A stretch of 64,000 nucleotides of DNA from Tetragonia tetragonoides (taxonomy: Eukaryota; Streptophyta; Magnoliopsida; Caryophyllales; Aizoaceae). A program made the translations under genes and the position numbers. The notes under the pieces were generated by a model. It worked only from the letters and a program-made list of their open reading frames with translations. It was not told the origin of the DNA and did not search any database. Location: NCBI GenBank assembly GCA_038025085.1, contig CM076147.1, positions 377,001 through 441,000 of the forward strand, given 5' to 3'. Below, one piece after another: positions 13,971 to 23,008 of the stretch (within the stretch, counting starts at the first letter, position 1; each line of letters opens with the position of its first letter).

Positions 13971-16900
13971 GTTCTGAATTAGTGAAAATTATTACCTTTA
14001 TTATTTTGTGTATCGGAAATTTTGCATTTAATTAATTGGGAGAAATTGAACTTGGTTACATCAGAAAAGTTTGTATTTTCTTTGAGAAAATCTTGCTTGC
14101 ACCCATTGCAAATTAATTAATTAATTAATTTTAAAAGCCTAATATAATTGATATCAAAAGCCTTATAAATAACATCCAATTAGTAAAAGCCTAACAACTA
14201 ACATCAAAAACCTAATATCAATTAGCAAGCTTTTGATTTCAGATTTGAGTCCTCACTGCTCTTTAAATGTAAATCTCAAACTGTCTTCTATGATGAAGTG
14301 GGGAGTTGGAGTGGAGTGCAGTGGCACTTCTCTCATATTCCAGGGGCTTGCACCAGGATCAATTCCCATTACCCCCCTCCCCTCCCCCTCCCCCTCCCCT
14401 ACTTAGACCATAACACACAGAGGGGTTTGGTCGACCCCTCCACCCAAAAAAAAAAGAAGAGTATGATGAATTGGAGTCATTTAATTTGCTACAGTGAATC
14501 TTTTGGAGAAATAAACTTTCAAAGTGTGGTTGTTTAATGGAAAATACAACTCTGCATGACAACAGAGTTTGATGAAAGATAGTTTGCTACCAAAAGGACT
14601 TAAGGTGATTGCTAAATATGTGAAGAAGCCTGAAAAAATGAGCAATGAAATTTCAGAGGATCTCAGCACATGCTTTGAGTACTATTAGACTAGTCCTGTC
14701 TGAAGATTTGTTATCATGTTCTAGATAAGACTTCACCTAGTGTCACTTGATGAAGATTTATGTGTTAAAAGTTAATGACAAATAAGCTGTATTTGAATTG
14801 ATATATACAAGTTGACATGAAAAAAGGGACTAATGTGAGATACCACTACTAAATTTTAATTGGGTACTTTTGTAGTTGTCTAGTTTTGAGGAGACATTTG
14901 AAGAAGACAAAGCATTGTGTTTCTTTCTTCTCTTTGGGGAAAAGACTTTAACTTGCTGTTGTTTTGTTAGGAAACAAAAAGAAGCAGTCTCTTCCTTTAA
15001 AAAGGAGGTGCTTGGTAGTAAAATGGTGAAAATTAACTAATAGAGTCATTTAGGCTAGAATTATGTATGGAGGCCATAGTGGCGGTGGTGTGTTTGTTAA
15101 CACAGATTGGTGGGATACACAATGAGGGTTAATGTGTTTGAATTTTTTGGTAATCGACAGAAGATAGCATGTTTGAGTGATTACTTTGGTTGTTTTCCCC
15201 TGATCAGATTCATTTTTTCATATTAGGAATTTGAGGTCCACCTAGTTACTCTTAACTGCCTCACAACTAAGAGGTGAGAGTTCAAATATTGGGGTATTAA
15301 GATACAAGCATCTTTGTTAACCAATTTGTGTACTATGGCAAGATTTAGGGACTGGGTAGGTCAAGATGTATGAGCATTCTCTCTGAAAGTAGAGAGGTTG
15401 TTAATTATTGTCATGAAGAAAGCTAACACCTGGGGAAACTGCTAGCTGGGCATTAGCAGTACTTACTATCTAACCTGCCAGGGATAGAGGAAAAAAGGAC
15501 ACCTAGTATTTATCTCAGAAGGTAGTGTACTGTATTTCCCTTACAACTGCAAGCTTGCAGAGAGGCAAACATGTAAAATTAAAGTACCGGAAGCAATATA
15601 TAAAACAAAGAGGTAACAAAAACTAATGATATATACATATTACATAATAATGGAAGGCACAAGATGGAATTTTCGGACATGCACAAAACAAATACATGAC
15701 ACGAAATCCTATGAGTTGTGTGTCGTCCTTGATATAATGTTGATTGATCCTCCCAGTCTAGCTTTGGTCTTCCTTTCTCTCACTTTCTCACTGGAGTATC
15801 AAGGTCTTTTACTCTATTTATCTGTCTTTAACTCTTAACAAGCTAAGTCTCATCTCGCACATCTATATTCAGTGAAAGTAATATTGATTTGCTCCAGTCT
15901 AGATTGCTTTATCCTTCCCTTTTATATATATTTTTTTGAGTGAATAGATTGCTTTATCCTTCCTTCTGGTCCGGGGGGAAAAAGACTATCTTTTCTGGTC
16001 TATCAGTCATTGCCATCGCTGAAGGTATTACAATGTGTAAAATTCGAATGATAAAAATAATGACACCTTTCTATTTGACAAGAAAATTTTCCATGAAACT
16101 TGTGGAATATAGTCTCATTTTTTTTTTAGATAAGAAAAATTTTTATTCATCAATATTGAAAGAATACAAAAAATGGAGGACAAGTTATCCTCGAATAAAA
16201 ACAAAATATCTACAAATCACGCCAATGGCGTTGGACAATCGTAAGCGGAACACCCTTAAAGGCACCTGCTGCCTTAGCCCGAAGGGAGGCCAAGTAAACT
16301 ATATGATCCCAAACACAATTAATGTTCTTCCCAGAGTTTGAGAAAATCCTCTAATTCCTCTCCAACCAGATGCACCATAGAGTAGCCATGCAAGCACACC
16401 TCCATAACACCCTACCCTCCTTGCCCCTCCTCATTGCAGAGAACCGTAAGAATTGGCCAACCGTAGCTGGGCACACAAACGGTTCCCCGCACAACAACCT
16501 ATCCCATAAGGACCTAGCAAACCCGCACATCACAAACAAGTGCAAACAATCCTCCTCATGGTGACGACACATAACACACATCCCTGGCTGGACAGCCAGG
16601 CCTCCGCCGCTGTAGCATATCATGGGTATTTAATTTACCAAGCAACAGAGTCCACACAAACGCACGCACCTTAAGAGGAACCTTACACTTCCAAACATAA
16701 GTGGACAGAGGGAAAGAGGGAAATATGGGAACTGAGATGGAAGGCTAAGTTGAAGAAGGAAGGACTTGCTAGAGAAGACCCCAGAGGAGTCCCTAATCCA
16801 AGTCCGAGAGTCATCCCTAGGGACGAGCAGAGTAGTGCCAAGAACACTCAAGAGGGAGACAAGCTCCTCCATCTCTCTATCATGTGGTGGTCGCCGTAAA

Positions 16901-19900
16901 TGTAAGTCCCATGAGCCGCCAGTGTGAGAGAAAAATGCGGACACTGGCGCCCCATGAATAGTAGACAACCGGTAGACCCTAGGATATGTGGAAGAGAACG
17001 TGGAGTCACCCTTCCACACATCTTCCCAGAACCGAACCCGACAACCATTCCCCACATTATACCTGACCAGTGGAAAGAAGAAAGACGATACCTGAGAAAT
17101 GAACTTCCAAGGGCAAGCATGGGAAGCAGTGGAACCAGCGAGGGCATCCCACCCGTTGGGCTGTAGACCGTACTTACTTCTGATAACTCTGTGCCATAGG
17201 GAGTCTGACTCCTGGGGGAACCGCCACAACCACATTCCCACAAGCGAGATGTTTTTGGACACCAACCTACCAAAACCCAGACCTCCCTCCGTCTTCGGTC
17301 TGCAAACATGATCCCAACTAACAAGGTGATCTCTCCTACCCTCACCAGCTCCAGAGGAAAGTCCTCATCAATCTCTCAATCCTATTAGCCACGCTCACCG
17401 GGACCCTGAACAAAGAAAGATAGTAGAGAGGGATACTAGCTAAACAGGATTGCATAATGGTAATCCTACCGCCCAAAGAAAAATACACCCCCTTCCACCC
17501 ATCTAACCGTTTAGCCACTCTAGACACAACAGGTTCCCTGAAAGAGTTTTCCCCCGAGGGGCACCCCTAAGTAGGTAAGCGGCCACTGCTGCACCTGACA
17601 ACCCACTCGACCAGCCAAGGGCCCGAGGACCTCATCTCCCACATTAACCCCAGCCAAGTTACACTTAGACAGATTAATCCTCATTCCCGACACTACCTCA
17701 AAAACCTGTAGCAAGGTGAGAACCCTCTTAAACCCCTCAGTCTCATCCGAAAGGAATAAGATAGTATCATCCGCAAACTGAAGATGGGAAACAGAAACCC
17801 TCTCCCGGCCCACCCGGAAACCCTCAACTACCCCTCGTTCTACCCCCCTATCTAACATACGACCAAGGACATCTACAACCAAAGTGAAGAGAAACGGAGA
17901 AAGGGGATCACCCTGCCTAAGATCACGAGAAGAAGTGAACCACTCCCCAGCCGCACCGTTAACTAGGACAGAGAAACTGGCATTAGACAGGCAACCCCTA
18001 ATCCAGTTGCGCCATCTACCCCCAAACCCTTTCCTATCCATCACCCGATCCAAGAAGCCCCAACTAACCCGGTCGTAGGCCTTCTCAAAATCCAGCTTAA
18101 AAACAACCCCTCGAAAATTTGACCGCCTAGCATCATCAACCGCCTCATTAGCCACCAAAACAGCGTCCAGAATCTGCCAACCTTCCACAAAAGCACTCTG
18201 AGCCATTGATATCGTCCCTGACAAAACAACCCCAAGCCTAATAGACAGAACCTTAGTAATAATCTTATGCACACTCGTAACCAGACTAATAGGCCCAAAG
18301 TCCCCCACTTTTATGGAACGGTCCTTCTTAGGGATAAGAGTAATAAAGTTAGAATTCATACTCTTCCCAATGACCCCGGTAGCGTGGAACTCAGTGAAAC
18401 CCCCTAATAAATCCTCTCTAATTACCTCCCAGCAATCCTGATAAAAAGCCACAGTAAAGCCATCCGACCCCGGAGCCTTCTCCCTATCCATCCCAAAAAC
18501 CGCATCTCTAATCTCCTCTAACTCAAAAGGCCACTCAAGCCAATCTCGTAAATAAGACTCAATAGGAGACCAGTCCACTCCCTCAAGCATAGGCCTATCT
18601 AACACCTCCTCCGTAAAAAGACTCCTATAAAAACCAGTAATCTCCTCACTAATCCTCTCCACATCCATCACACGTTCATCATCTCCAATCTCCAACTCCC
18701 TAACAAAGTTCCTCCTCCGCCTCCTATTAACTACCTTGAAGAACAACCTAGAACTCACATCCCCCTCTTTAGCCCACTTGACCTTCATCTTCTGCCTCTC
18801 CCTCAACAACACCTCCTCCAGACTATTCTTCAGCTCCACACTCCTCCTCAATAACCCCTCATCATGACCCTCATCACTCAAAAGCCGATCAGTGACCAAA
18901 ATCTCTTTAAGAATCTCCCCCTTCCTAACACGTACATCTCCAAAAACCTCCTTATTCCAAACCTTCAAATTCTCCTTAACTTAAGTCTCCTCATAAAACA
19001 AAAACCCCTCCAACCCTCAACCTCACAGTTCTCCCACCATTCCCGAACCCTAGCTACAAAATCCACATGGGTAGTCCACATATTCTCAAACCGGAACGGA
19101 GTAGGCCCCCACTTAATAGGAGCAGACTGGAAAACAAGAGGGAAGTGATCCGAACAAGAGCGAGGTAACACCTCCTGAACTAAAGAAGGGAACTCATCCT
19201 AAAACTCATTCGTAACAAGGAACCAATCAAGGCGAGAAGCAGCATCCCGCCTCCCACTCACACTCCAGGTAAACTGGGCATTGCCCAAAGGCAACTCACG
19301 AAGAGCAGACTCCCTAATAAAGCAGTCAAACTCGAACATGCCCCCGGTCAAACCTCGTCCCCGTCGCTCACCTGCATTACGAATCACATTAAAATCCCCT
19401 CCAATAATCCACCTAGGAGAACAAAGACCAGCAAGAGCCGCTAACTCCTCCCACAAAGACCGACGGTCAGCGGCACCACAAGGTCCATAAACCGACGACA
19501 CCCACCAATCACCTCTCCCCCTAATCCTCAACAGAACTGACAGTAAAGTACCCAAAATGAGCCTCAATACAGGTCGCAAGACGAGTATCCCAAACAAGGA
19601 GAATACCCCTCGACGCCCCAACTGACGGTAAGCAAACTCAATCCTTCGACCCTGACCCCCAAAGACCACGAACAAAAAAAGAATCAACACCCTCGACCTT
19701 CGTCTCCTAAAACATCACAATATCAGGAGACGCCCGACTAACAACTTCCTGCACTAAACCACGCTTCTCTACCCTACCCAAACCATTAACATTCCAACTA
19801 AGAATCTTCATCTAAAACCACTCTCACCCGACCCCTACGACCTAACACTTCCCCAAAATTGAGGGTCGTTTGAAGACCCCTAAGTTCCCTAATCCCCACC

Positions 19901-20223
19901 CTACTCCTAGTGGGAAAACTCACCGGGGACACCTGTACCCTAGCCACCTCACCTGCAGGAAACACTACCCTAAAATCAAGGTTATCAAGGAGGGTCTGTG
20001 GGTCACGATCGTCCCTCTCACCTGCTAGTGGTGGGATAGTCACAACAACCCCCCCCCCCCCGGCCCTAGAATCCCCATGGCACAATGGAGCATCAGTTGC
20101 CTCCGAATCTAGTGGCTCCTAGGTATGGAATATAGTCTCATACCTAAAACAAATGGTTCTTTTGTGCAGAGGGTTCTCTTGAAGTCCGAATGTTAGTGGT
20201 CGCTTATGATGCGAAGTACGCAA

Positions 20224-20261
<38 letters not shown>

Positions 20262-23008
20262 ATTAAGCAAAGAAGTTGAGGAGTGACTTCTTGGATGAGA
20301 ATCCCTTACAGGAACCCTTTTGAGGGACTGGTCGAAAGAAGTTGTGTCCTAGTGTGTGTGTGTGTGTGTGTGTGTGTCTTAGTGTTTTGATGTTTTGATT
20401 AAGCAAAGAAGTTGAGGAGTGACTTCTTGGATGAGAATCCCTCACATGAATCCTTTTGAGGTACTGGTTGAAAGGAGTTTTCCAAAGAAGAAGAGTAGGG
20501 GCCTGCATATTTTGTTAACCATATAATTTGCGCCTTGAATAGCTTCCCTGAAGCATTCCAATACCTCAACCAAAATTTTATCTGTCTTCCTGATGCATTC
20601 TTGTATGGTATTATCTGTTAGTAGCAGTGACTACAATGAGGTTGTGTTGCTGTGGCCATAAAATTTGCCTTCTGGATAAACTTTTGGACTCCCAAATGTA
20701 TATCGTTCCAAATTTCAAATTAAGTGTTGATGCCATTTCTTCTTTCATCCAAAAGGGCAACATTATCTTGCAAACAGCATGCAGCTTGTACATGATCTTG
20801 AACTGTCCTTGCAAGCTGATTAACAACCTCAGCTGTAGGACTCAAGTTGACCCTTATATGGGCCTATATTGGTAATATGCTCTGTTGCCCTTGCACGTCC
20901 TAACACAAATCTGTACAAAATTTCTCATTGGAGCTTCATGTCAAGGCCTTCCCCAGATCAACAGAAACTATATGGTGATTCTTTAATTTGTCTTTGTGGG
21001 GCTCCTTCTGTGAGATGAATACTTTGGGAGATGGAGATGTTGATCGACCTTAGATTAGAGTATTTCATTTCATAAAGAATCTCGTTTCATTCACACATTC
21101 CCATAAATCATAATATTATGGTGTGACTGAGAAGTCTCTCTTTTCCTTGGTAAAGATTTGATTGTGCTTCGTGCTGAAATTGTGTGTGGCATTGTAATAA
21201 AGAATTCTGTTGACCTTGTTACGCCTTATCCTCTCATGCACTTTCAGGTTTTTCTAGGAATGGATCCTATTCGACTCGTGCACTGTCTTCCTACTCCTCA
21301 TCTCACTAATTGCCTGCTTAACAACTCTTTCATGATATGATGGTTGAAGCTGAAATTTTTGGTTCAGCTTTGAGTTGTCAAGTTTATATAAGAATATATT
21401 AGTCTTAACACCAATTCCTTTACACAGCCGACATACGGTACGCGGCCAAAACTGTCACTTTTTTACACTGTCCAAAATTATCACTTAGGTTTTTAAGTGT
21501 TAAAAATGTTCTTAGTCCAAAAATTGTTGGCTGTATGGGAAGCGCTCTGCGGAGGTCCTATATAAGCGTTTTTCTTTCCTTTATAGCTATTCAAAGTAAC
21601 TGTGCCACATTTATGTGATGTCGTTCTGATCGATAAAATCTGATTTTTGTGGTTCTTAATACTTGGTGGTGTTCAGCGTCGAGGCCGGACCGGAAAACCA
21701 TATCGGACATGGACCAATTGCTATCTGGTCCTGTCTTCAGTCCAAAACTCCAAAAAAGTTGCATTCCCGGTTCTCAATGTAATAATAATTAAAACAATAC
21801 TTTATCTAAAAAAAAATAATTAAAACAATAAGAAATAAAGGCAACAGTGAACCTTCTTCACCATTTTGTATCATGTATACTGAAAGTTGTTCCCCTTATC
21901 AAAGTTACACCTTTAGTTTCTTATCAAAAAACAAAATATAGAACTAAACCTTTAATGACAGTCAGATCTGTTAGTGATGTTACAATGTTTTCTAATCCTT
22001 CTGGATTTTAATTTTCCAATGCTTATGTGCTTGCCGCTTTGCAGACTGACCCTAATTGGGGAAACTTTTTATATGACGAGGCTGCAAGATTGATCAATCT
22101 TATCGACTTTGGAGCAGCACGGCATTTTCCAAAATCCTTTGTAGATGACTATTTGAGAATGGTAAACACTTTGTCTTCTCACTTGATTTAACAGTGGTTC
22201 TTCATGGTGTAGATGGTTCTTCATATTTGTAGATATTGTAGCTCCCGTGGAATCGTAAACAAATTCATAAGTGAAGCAGTTGATTCCAACTCCCCCCCCC
22301 CCCAAAAAAAAAAAAAGAAAACAGAATCCCGAGAAATGAGAAGAGAGAAAAATTCCGTAGTGGATTTTGCACGATGGTACATACAAAAAAAAAAAAAACC
22401 ATAAGTTCCATAGCCTTCTAGGTTTTTTGGGATTTTGCGAGAGGAAACCTAAAATTGCCAGGGTGGATTTTGCCTGATGAAGGTTATGAATGAGACCTTG
22501 TTTTTAGGGAAGTAAATGACCTGTATACATTCCTTCCTGTGGTCTGAAACAGTATGAGACTGAGGATAGACCTGCATTTTTTTTTTCTTCTGTACAATAT
22601 CATGCCCTCAATCCCAAGTCCATCTTTGTTTTCCTGACAAATTAATGTTCCCAGGTTGTTGCCTGTGCAAATAGCGACAGAGATGCTGTGATAGAGATGT
22701 CACAGAGACTTGGCTTCCTGACGGGGATGGAATCAGAGGTAATGTTGGACGCCCATGTTCAGGCTGGTTTTATTGTGGGTTTGCCCTTCTCAAAACCTGG
22801 CGGATATGATTTTCGCTCCACCAGTATTACAAACAGCATCTCAAATCTAGGAGCAACGATGCTGAAACACAGATTGACTCCTCCACCTGATGAGGCCTAC
22901 AGTCTTCACCGTAAGCTTTCTGGTACATTTCTGGCTTGCATCAAGCTTGGAGCTGTGGTACCTTGTAGAGAAATGCTCTTGGAGGTATATGAGCAGTACA
23001 AGTTTTGA
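1..23008 (+). CDS. ABC1: ABC1/ADCK/COQ8-family atypical kinase, mitochondrial type (5' end outside window)
   Basis: Eight exons can be joined in one frame with GT-AG introns: 1-389 (partial), 654-879, 2140-2292, 3033-3191, 10497-10656, 13823-13932, 22045-22161 and 22655-23008 (TGA 23006-23008), giving 555 visible residues. Seen: the family signature KxGQ at 829-840, the alanine-rich loop replacing the kinase glycine loop at 2269-2292, the VAMK lysine at 3075-3077, the ECDYELEA motif around 10521, TDPNWGN at 22045 and the DFG motif at 22105-22113. Known of the family: plant ABC1/COQ8 complements yeast coq8 and supports ubiquinone biosynthesis in mitochondria. The closest match I recall is Arabidopsis At4g01660, roughly 620 residues, so about 70 N-terminal residues including the targeting signal lie left of the window. 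The first exon carries a low-complexity Thr-Ala run. Introns 4 (7.3 kb), 5 (3.2 kb) and 6 (8.1 kb) are enlarged by LINEs, SINEs and MITEs, but no exon is broken, so the gene is probably functional. Confidence 0.93.
279..318 (+). repeat. Coding hexanucleotide microsatellite in ABC1 exon 1
   Basis: About six tandem GCCACT units encode an alternating Ala-Thr run in the poorly conserved N-terminal part of the kinase, upstream of the KxGQ region. The pseudogene copy carries a different hexamer (CACTCC-type) at the same place, around 36165-36200, so the tract has diverged between the paralogues. Confidence 0.8.
1085..1330 (+). mobile_element. Old LINE 3'-end fragment in ABC1 intron 2
   Basis: The stretch resembles the 3' ends of the window's LINEs (a track like 'CTCCTGAGCTGCTTTGG' and 'GAGGACTTCTTGTCCTCC'). 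A diverged counterpart is present at 37265-37510 in the ABC1 pseudogene, so it was inserted before the gene was duplicated. No target duplication is recognisable. Confidence 0.5.
3859..6157 (+). mobile_element. 5'-truncated L1-type LINE (copy A), plus strand, in ABC1 intron 4
   Basis: The sequence encodes fragments of ORF2: the reverse-transcriptase region ([22 protein letters not shown] near 4200-4390), thumb/connection, and the zf-RVT domain near 5570-5760. Stops at 4237 and further on, plus frameshifts around 4500 and 5000, break it; the FADD box is shifted out of frame. It ends in a typical 3' end for the local family (ATTAATAAA, TTTTCTTATCT, then AAATAAATAAATAAA). The pseudogene lacks the whole 3859-7388 block at the equivalent place (about 40690), giving a paralogous empty site. 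It is too broken to encode enzyme. Confidence 0.88.
6158..7388 (-). mobile_element. L1-type LINE fragment (copy B), minus strand, tail-to-tail with copy A
   Basis: Minus-strand frames give a LINE C-terminal region: [17 protein letters not shown] and the zf-RVT-type stretch [17 protein letters not shown] (about 6780-6980), then degenerate sequence. It lacks the last ~30 bp including the TTATCT/A tail, so its 3' end is joined directly to the tail of copy A. A tRNA-derived SINE is inserted in it (6359-6516). The right boundary near 7388 is set by the homologous flank in the pseudogene at about 40695. Confidence 0.8.
6341..6534 (-). mobile_element. tRNA-derived SINE inside LINE copy B, with 18-bp target duplications
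   Basis: The body (6359-6516, minus strand) starts with a tRNA-like head: box A TAGCTCAGCTGG at 6492-6503, box B GGTTCGAGTCC at 6449-6459, an anticodon-arm stem CTCTG/CAGAG and a perfect six-pair acceptor-like stem CCCTGA/TCAGGG. It ends in TTATCTAAAAAAA, the same terminal motif as the LINEs here. It is flanked by AGACATGCGCATTCCTTT (6341-6358) and AGACACGCGCATTCCTTT (6517-6534), one mismatch in 18. The A-tail and target duplications argue for a SINE rather than a working tRNA gene. Confidence 0.88.
7546..7721. mobile_element. Tourist/Harbinger-like MITE in ABC1 intron 4
   Basis: The 176-bp element has inverted ends beginning GGGATGTTTGTTTGGGGGTA on the left and GGGGCCGTTTGGTTGGGGGT read from the right. 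It is flanked by TAA on both sides (7543-7545 and 7722-7724), the usual target duplication of PIF/Harbinger elements. No coding capacity. A related element lies at 37521-37806. Confidence 0.82.
7725..8269. other. Intron remainder without genes
   Basis: Ordinary AT-rich intron sequence. The stretch ending near 8070 (CTTTATCAAAAAAAA) looks like a short tail of the second LINE subfamily (compare 13174-13570), but I see no clear target duplication. An A/T-rich segment with the word AAATTCCTAAATTTT occurs twice near 8217-8277. Confidence 0.4.
8270..8706 (+). mobile_element. LINE fragment (copy C), zf-RVT region
   Basis: A single open stretch encodes the LINE C-terminal zf-RVT region ([16 protein letters not shown], then [16 protein letters not shown], i.e. 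CxxC...H), followed by the usual [15 protein letters not shown] motif. The 3' end stops in a run of ten G and has no A-tail or target duplication, so it was truncated or rearranged after insertion. Confidence 0.82.
9072..9484 (+). mobile_element. 5'-truncated LINE (copy D) with perfect 16-bp target duplication
   Basis: The body (9088-9468, 381 bp) begins within the C-terminal coding region ([19 protein letters not shown]), reaches a stop at 9375-9377, then a short 3' UTR and TCTTATCTAAAAAAA. AACAAACCCATTTTTA is present at 9072-9087 and 9469-9484. A textbook target-primed insertion, truncated at its 5' end. Confidence 0.92.
9485..10496. other. ABC1 intron 4, distal part; one possible hyper-truncated LINE tail
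   Basis: No gene is seen. Near 10160-10190 the sequence TTTTTTCTTATCTAAAAAA, the local LINE terminal motif, lies between AATATTAG and AATATCAG, which may be a very short insertion with an imperfect target duplication. The rest is AT-rich intron sequence leading to the acceptor at 10495-10496. Confidence 0.4.
10849..10985. mobile_element. Putative MITE in ABC1 intron 5
   Basis: The ends form an imperfect inverted repeat (TATGTGTGTGTTTGGG on the left; GGCTATGTTTGGGTAAGC read from the right), and inside them AGCTTAT/ATAAGCT and GTGGGCCC/GACCCAC also pair. This is the shape of a small foldback MITE. The superfamily and target duplication are unclear. Confidence 0.5.
11070..11172 (+). mobile_element. 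TS-like SINE 3' segment in ABC1 intron 5
   Basis: The phrase AGCCTCTCTACTTGG, then GGTGCATACATCTTGACCTC and a GGGGGATTCTTACTGG end, is what I recall of the 3' half of TS-type plant SINEs. A second, better copy with a TTG-repeat tail lies in the PPOX intron at 28434-28540. The 5' tRNA-like part is not recognisable. Confidence 0.5.
11599..11718 (-). mobile_element. Extremely 5'-truncated LINE (82 bp) with 19-bp target duplication
   Basis: Only the last 82 bp of a minus-strand LINE are present (11618-11699), reading on the minus strand as a GGACTTCTTGTCC-type 3' UTR, ATTAATAAA and CTTATCTAAAAAAAA. CCTTGAGTTCTAGAATCTT is found intact at 11599-11617 and 11700-11718. Confidence 0.92.
11765..12035 (+). 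mobile_element. LINE fragment (copy G), C-terminal coding remnant
   Basis: Plus-strand frames give [20 protein letters not shown] and an LWRNVLLSV motif, the LINE region just after the zf-RVT domain, with frameshifts. It shares the CTCCTGAGCTGCTTTAGGAT track with the old fragment at 1085-1330. It runs into a (TTTTC)n tract at 12050-12085. No target duplication found. Confidence 0.68.
12092..12740 (+). mobile_element. Decayed LINE fragment, split by a younger LINE insertion
   Basis: The two outer pieces (12092-12234 and 12560 to about 12740) belong to one degenerate zf-RVT region (LDRVNTNNI, then SICVLCY and DSEAN). They are separated by the minus-strand LINE at 12235-12543. Many stops and shifts; clearly a fossil. 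Confidence 0.6.
12219..12559 (-). mobile_element. 5'-truncated LINE (copy H) nested in an older LINE, 16-bp target duplication
   Basis: The minus-strand body (12235-12543, 309 bp) ends in a CTCTTATCTACAAAAAA-type tail read from the minus strand. AGGACAGTGAGGCGAA occurs at 12219-12234 and 12544-12559. The element encodes only the last part of ORF2 and the 3' UTR. Confidence 0.9.
12870..13166 (+). mobile_element. LINE fragment (copy I), 3' end
   Basis: Plus-strand frames read [20 protein letters not shown] and [18 protein letters not shown], then a stop, a GAATACCTTATCC 3' UTR, ATTAATAAA and TCTTATCTAAAAAAA. It abuts copy J immediately downstream. I found no target duplication of its own. Confidence 0.85.
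13159..13587 (+). mobile_element. LINE fragment (copy J), a second LINE subfamily with a TTTATCAAAA tail
   Basis: The body (about 13174-13570) encodes [20 protein letters not shown] followed, after a shift, by [20 protein letters not shown], and has a distinct 3' UTR (GAGGACTAGTTGTCCTC) ending CTTTATCAAAAAAAA. AACTTATTCACTAG before it and AACTTATTGACTAG after it make a one-mismatch target duplication. It inserted exactly at the A-tail of copy I. Confidence 0.82.
13937..13967. repeat. (CT)n at the 5' splice site of ABC1 intron 6
   Basis: About 15 CT units begin four bases after the exon-6 boundary (exon ends 13932, GT at 13933-13934). Confidence 0.9.
14289..14474 (+). mobile_element. Putative SINE in ABC1 intron 6, absent from the paralogue
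   Basis: An insert of about 160 bp (14302-14461) with a tRNA-like start (GGAGTGCAGTGGCA, then box-B-like GGATCAATTCCC), a CCCCTCCCCCT tract and an A10 tail is bounded by TATGATGAAGTGG (14289-14301) and TATGATGAATTGG (14462-14474). The pseudogene has one uninterrupted TATGATGAAGTGGAGTTG at about 40960, i.e. the empty site. Confidence 0.75.
15225..15400 (+). mobile_element. Possible old tRNA-like SINE shared by both ABC1 copies
   Basis: The phrase CTTAACTGCCTCACAACTAA, then GGTGAGAGTTCAAAT, looks like the D-arm to T-arm part of a tRNA-derived SINE head (box B-like GAGTTCAAAT). A diverged counterpart is at about 41735-41870 in the pseudogene. No tail or target duplication is left, so the call is weak. 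Confidence 0.35.
16351..19811 (-). pseudogene. LINE ORF2: endonuclease, reverse transcriptase, zf-RVT (disrupted)
   Basis: ORF2 starts at 19811 with [13 protein letters not shown], the usual start of an L1-type apurinic endonuclease. A stop follows near 19710; the endonuclease continues with [10 protein letters not shown] (about 19400) and [12 protein letters not shown] (19199-19235). The reverse transcriptase is a 482-codon block at 17520-18968 with [39 protein letters not shown] and the catalytic FADDTILF box near 17765. Further frames at 17342-17527, 16630-17265 and 16351-16623 hold the connection and zf-RVT parts ([18 protein letters not shown]). At least one nonsense codon and several frame changes make it inactive. 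Confidence 0.9.
19798..20085 (-). pseudogene. C-terminal remnant of LINE ORF1
   Basis: A 95-codon minus-strand open frame ends at 19798 and overlaps the ORF2 start (ATG at 19811) by 14 bases in another frame, as expected for LINE ORF1/ORF2. The sequence ([20 protein letters not shown]) contains no zinc knuckle; the RNA-binding part of ORF1 would lie upstream and is missing because the element is truncated. Confidence 0.55.
20200..20495. repeat. Tandem duplication of a ~130-bp unit with (GT)n tracts
   Basis: Two copies of a unit containing GATTAAGCAAAGAAGTTGAG, then GAGTGACTTCTTGGATGAGA, start near 20261 and 20396; each is preceded by a GT repeat (20227-20258 and 20350-20377). They differ at several positions (CAGGAACCC versus CATGAATCC). 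Confidence 0.85.
21784..21830 (+). mobile_element. 15-bp LINE/SINE tail insertion between 16-bp target duplications
   Basis: AATAATTAAAACAATA occurs at 21784-21799 and again at 21815-21830; between them is only CTTTATCTAAAAAAA, the terminal motif of the local LINEs and SINE. The simplest reading is a retrotransposition event aborted after the tail was copied. Confidence 0.72.

Larger units (their letters stand above)
16103..20141 (-). mobile_element. Near full-length L1-type LINE (copy K) in ABC1 intron 6, perfect 16-bp target duplication
   Basis: The minus-strand body runs from 20125 to 16119 (about 4.0 kb) and TGGAATATAGTCTCAT stands at 16103-16118 and 20126-20141. In order on the minus strand: the end of an ORF1, ORF2 endonuclease, reverse transcriptase, zf-RVT, a stop, a short 3' UTR and a CTTATCTAAAAAAAA tail. 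The identical target duplication shows the copy is complete as inserted, yet ORF1 is mostly missing, so it was 5'-truncated on arrival. Coding frames are broken in several places. It is the reference copy for the family in this window. Confidence 0.95.

Noticed and set aside
17520..18968. Host-encoded 482-residue protein
   Set aside because: Reverse-transcriptase motifs including FADD, and location within a LINE bounded by a 16-bp target duplication.
20042..20058. Run of C in LINE copy K as a G-quadruplex or regulatory site
   Set aside because: A homopolymer inside a dead LINE; no context suggests a function.
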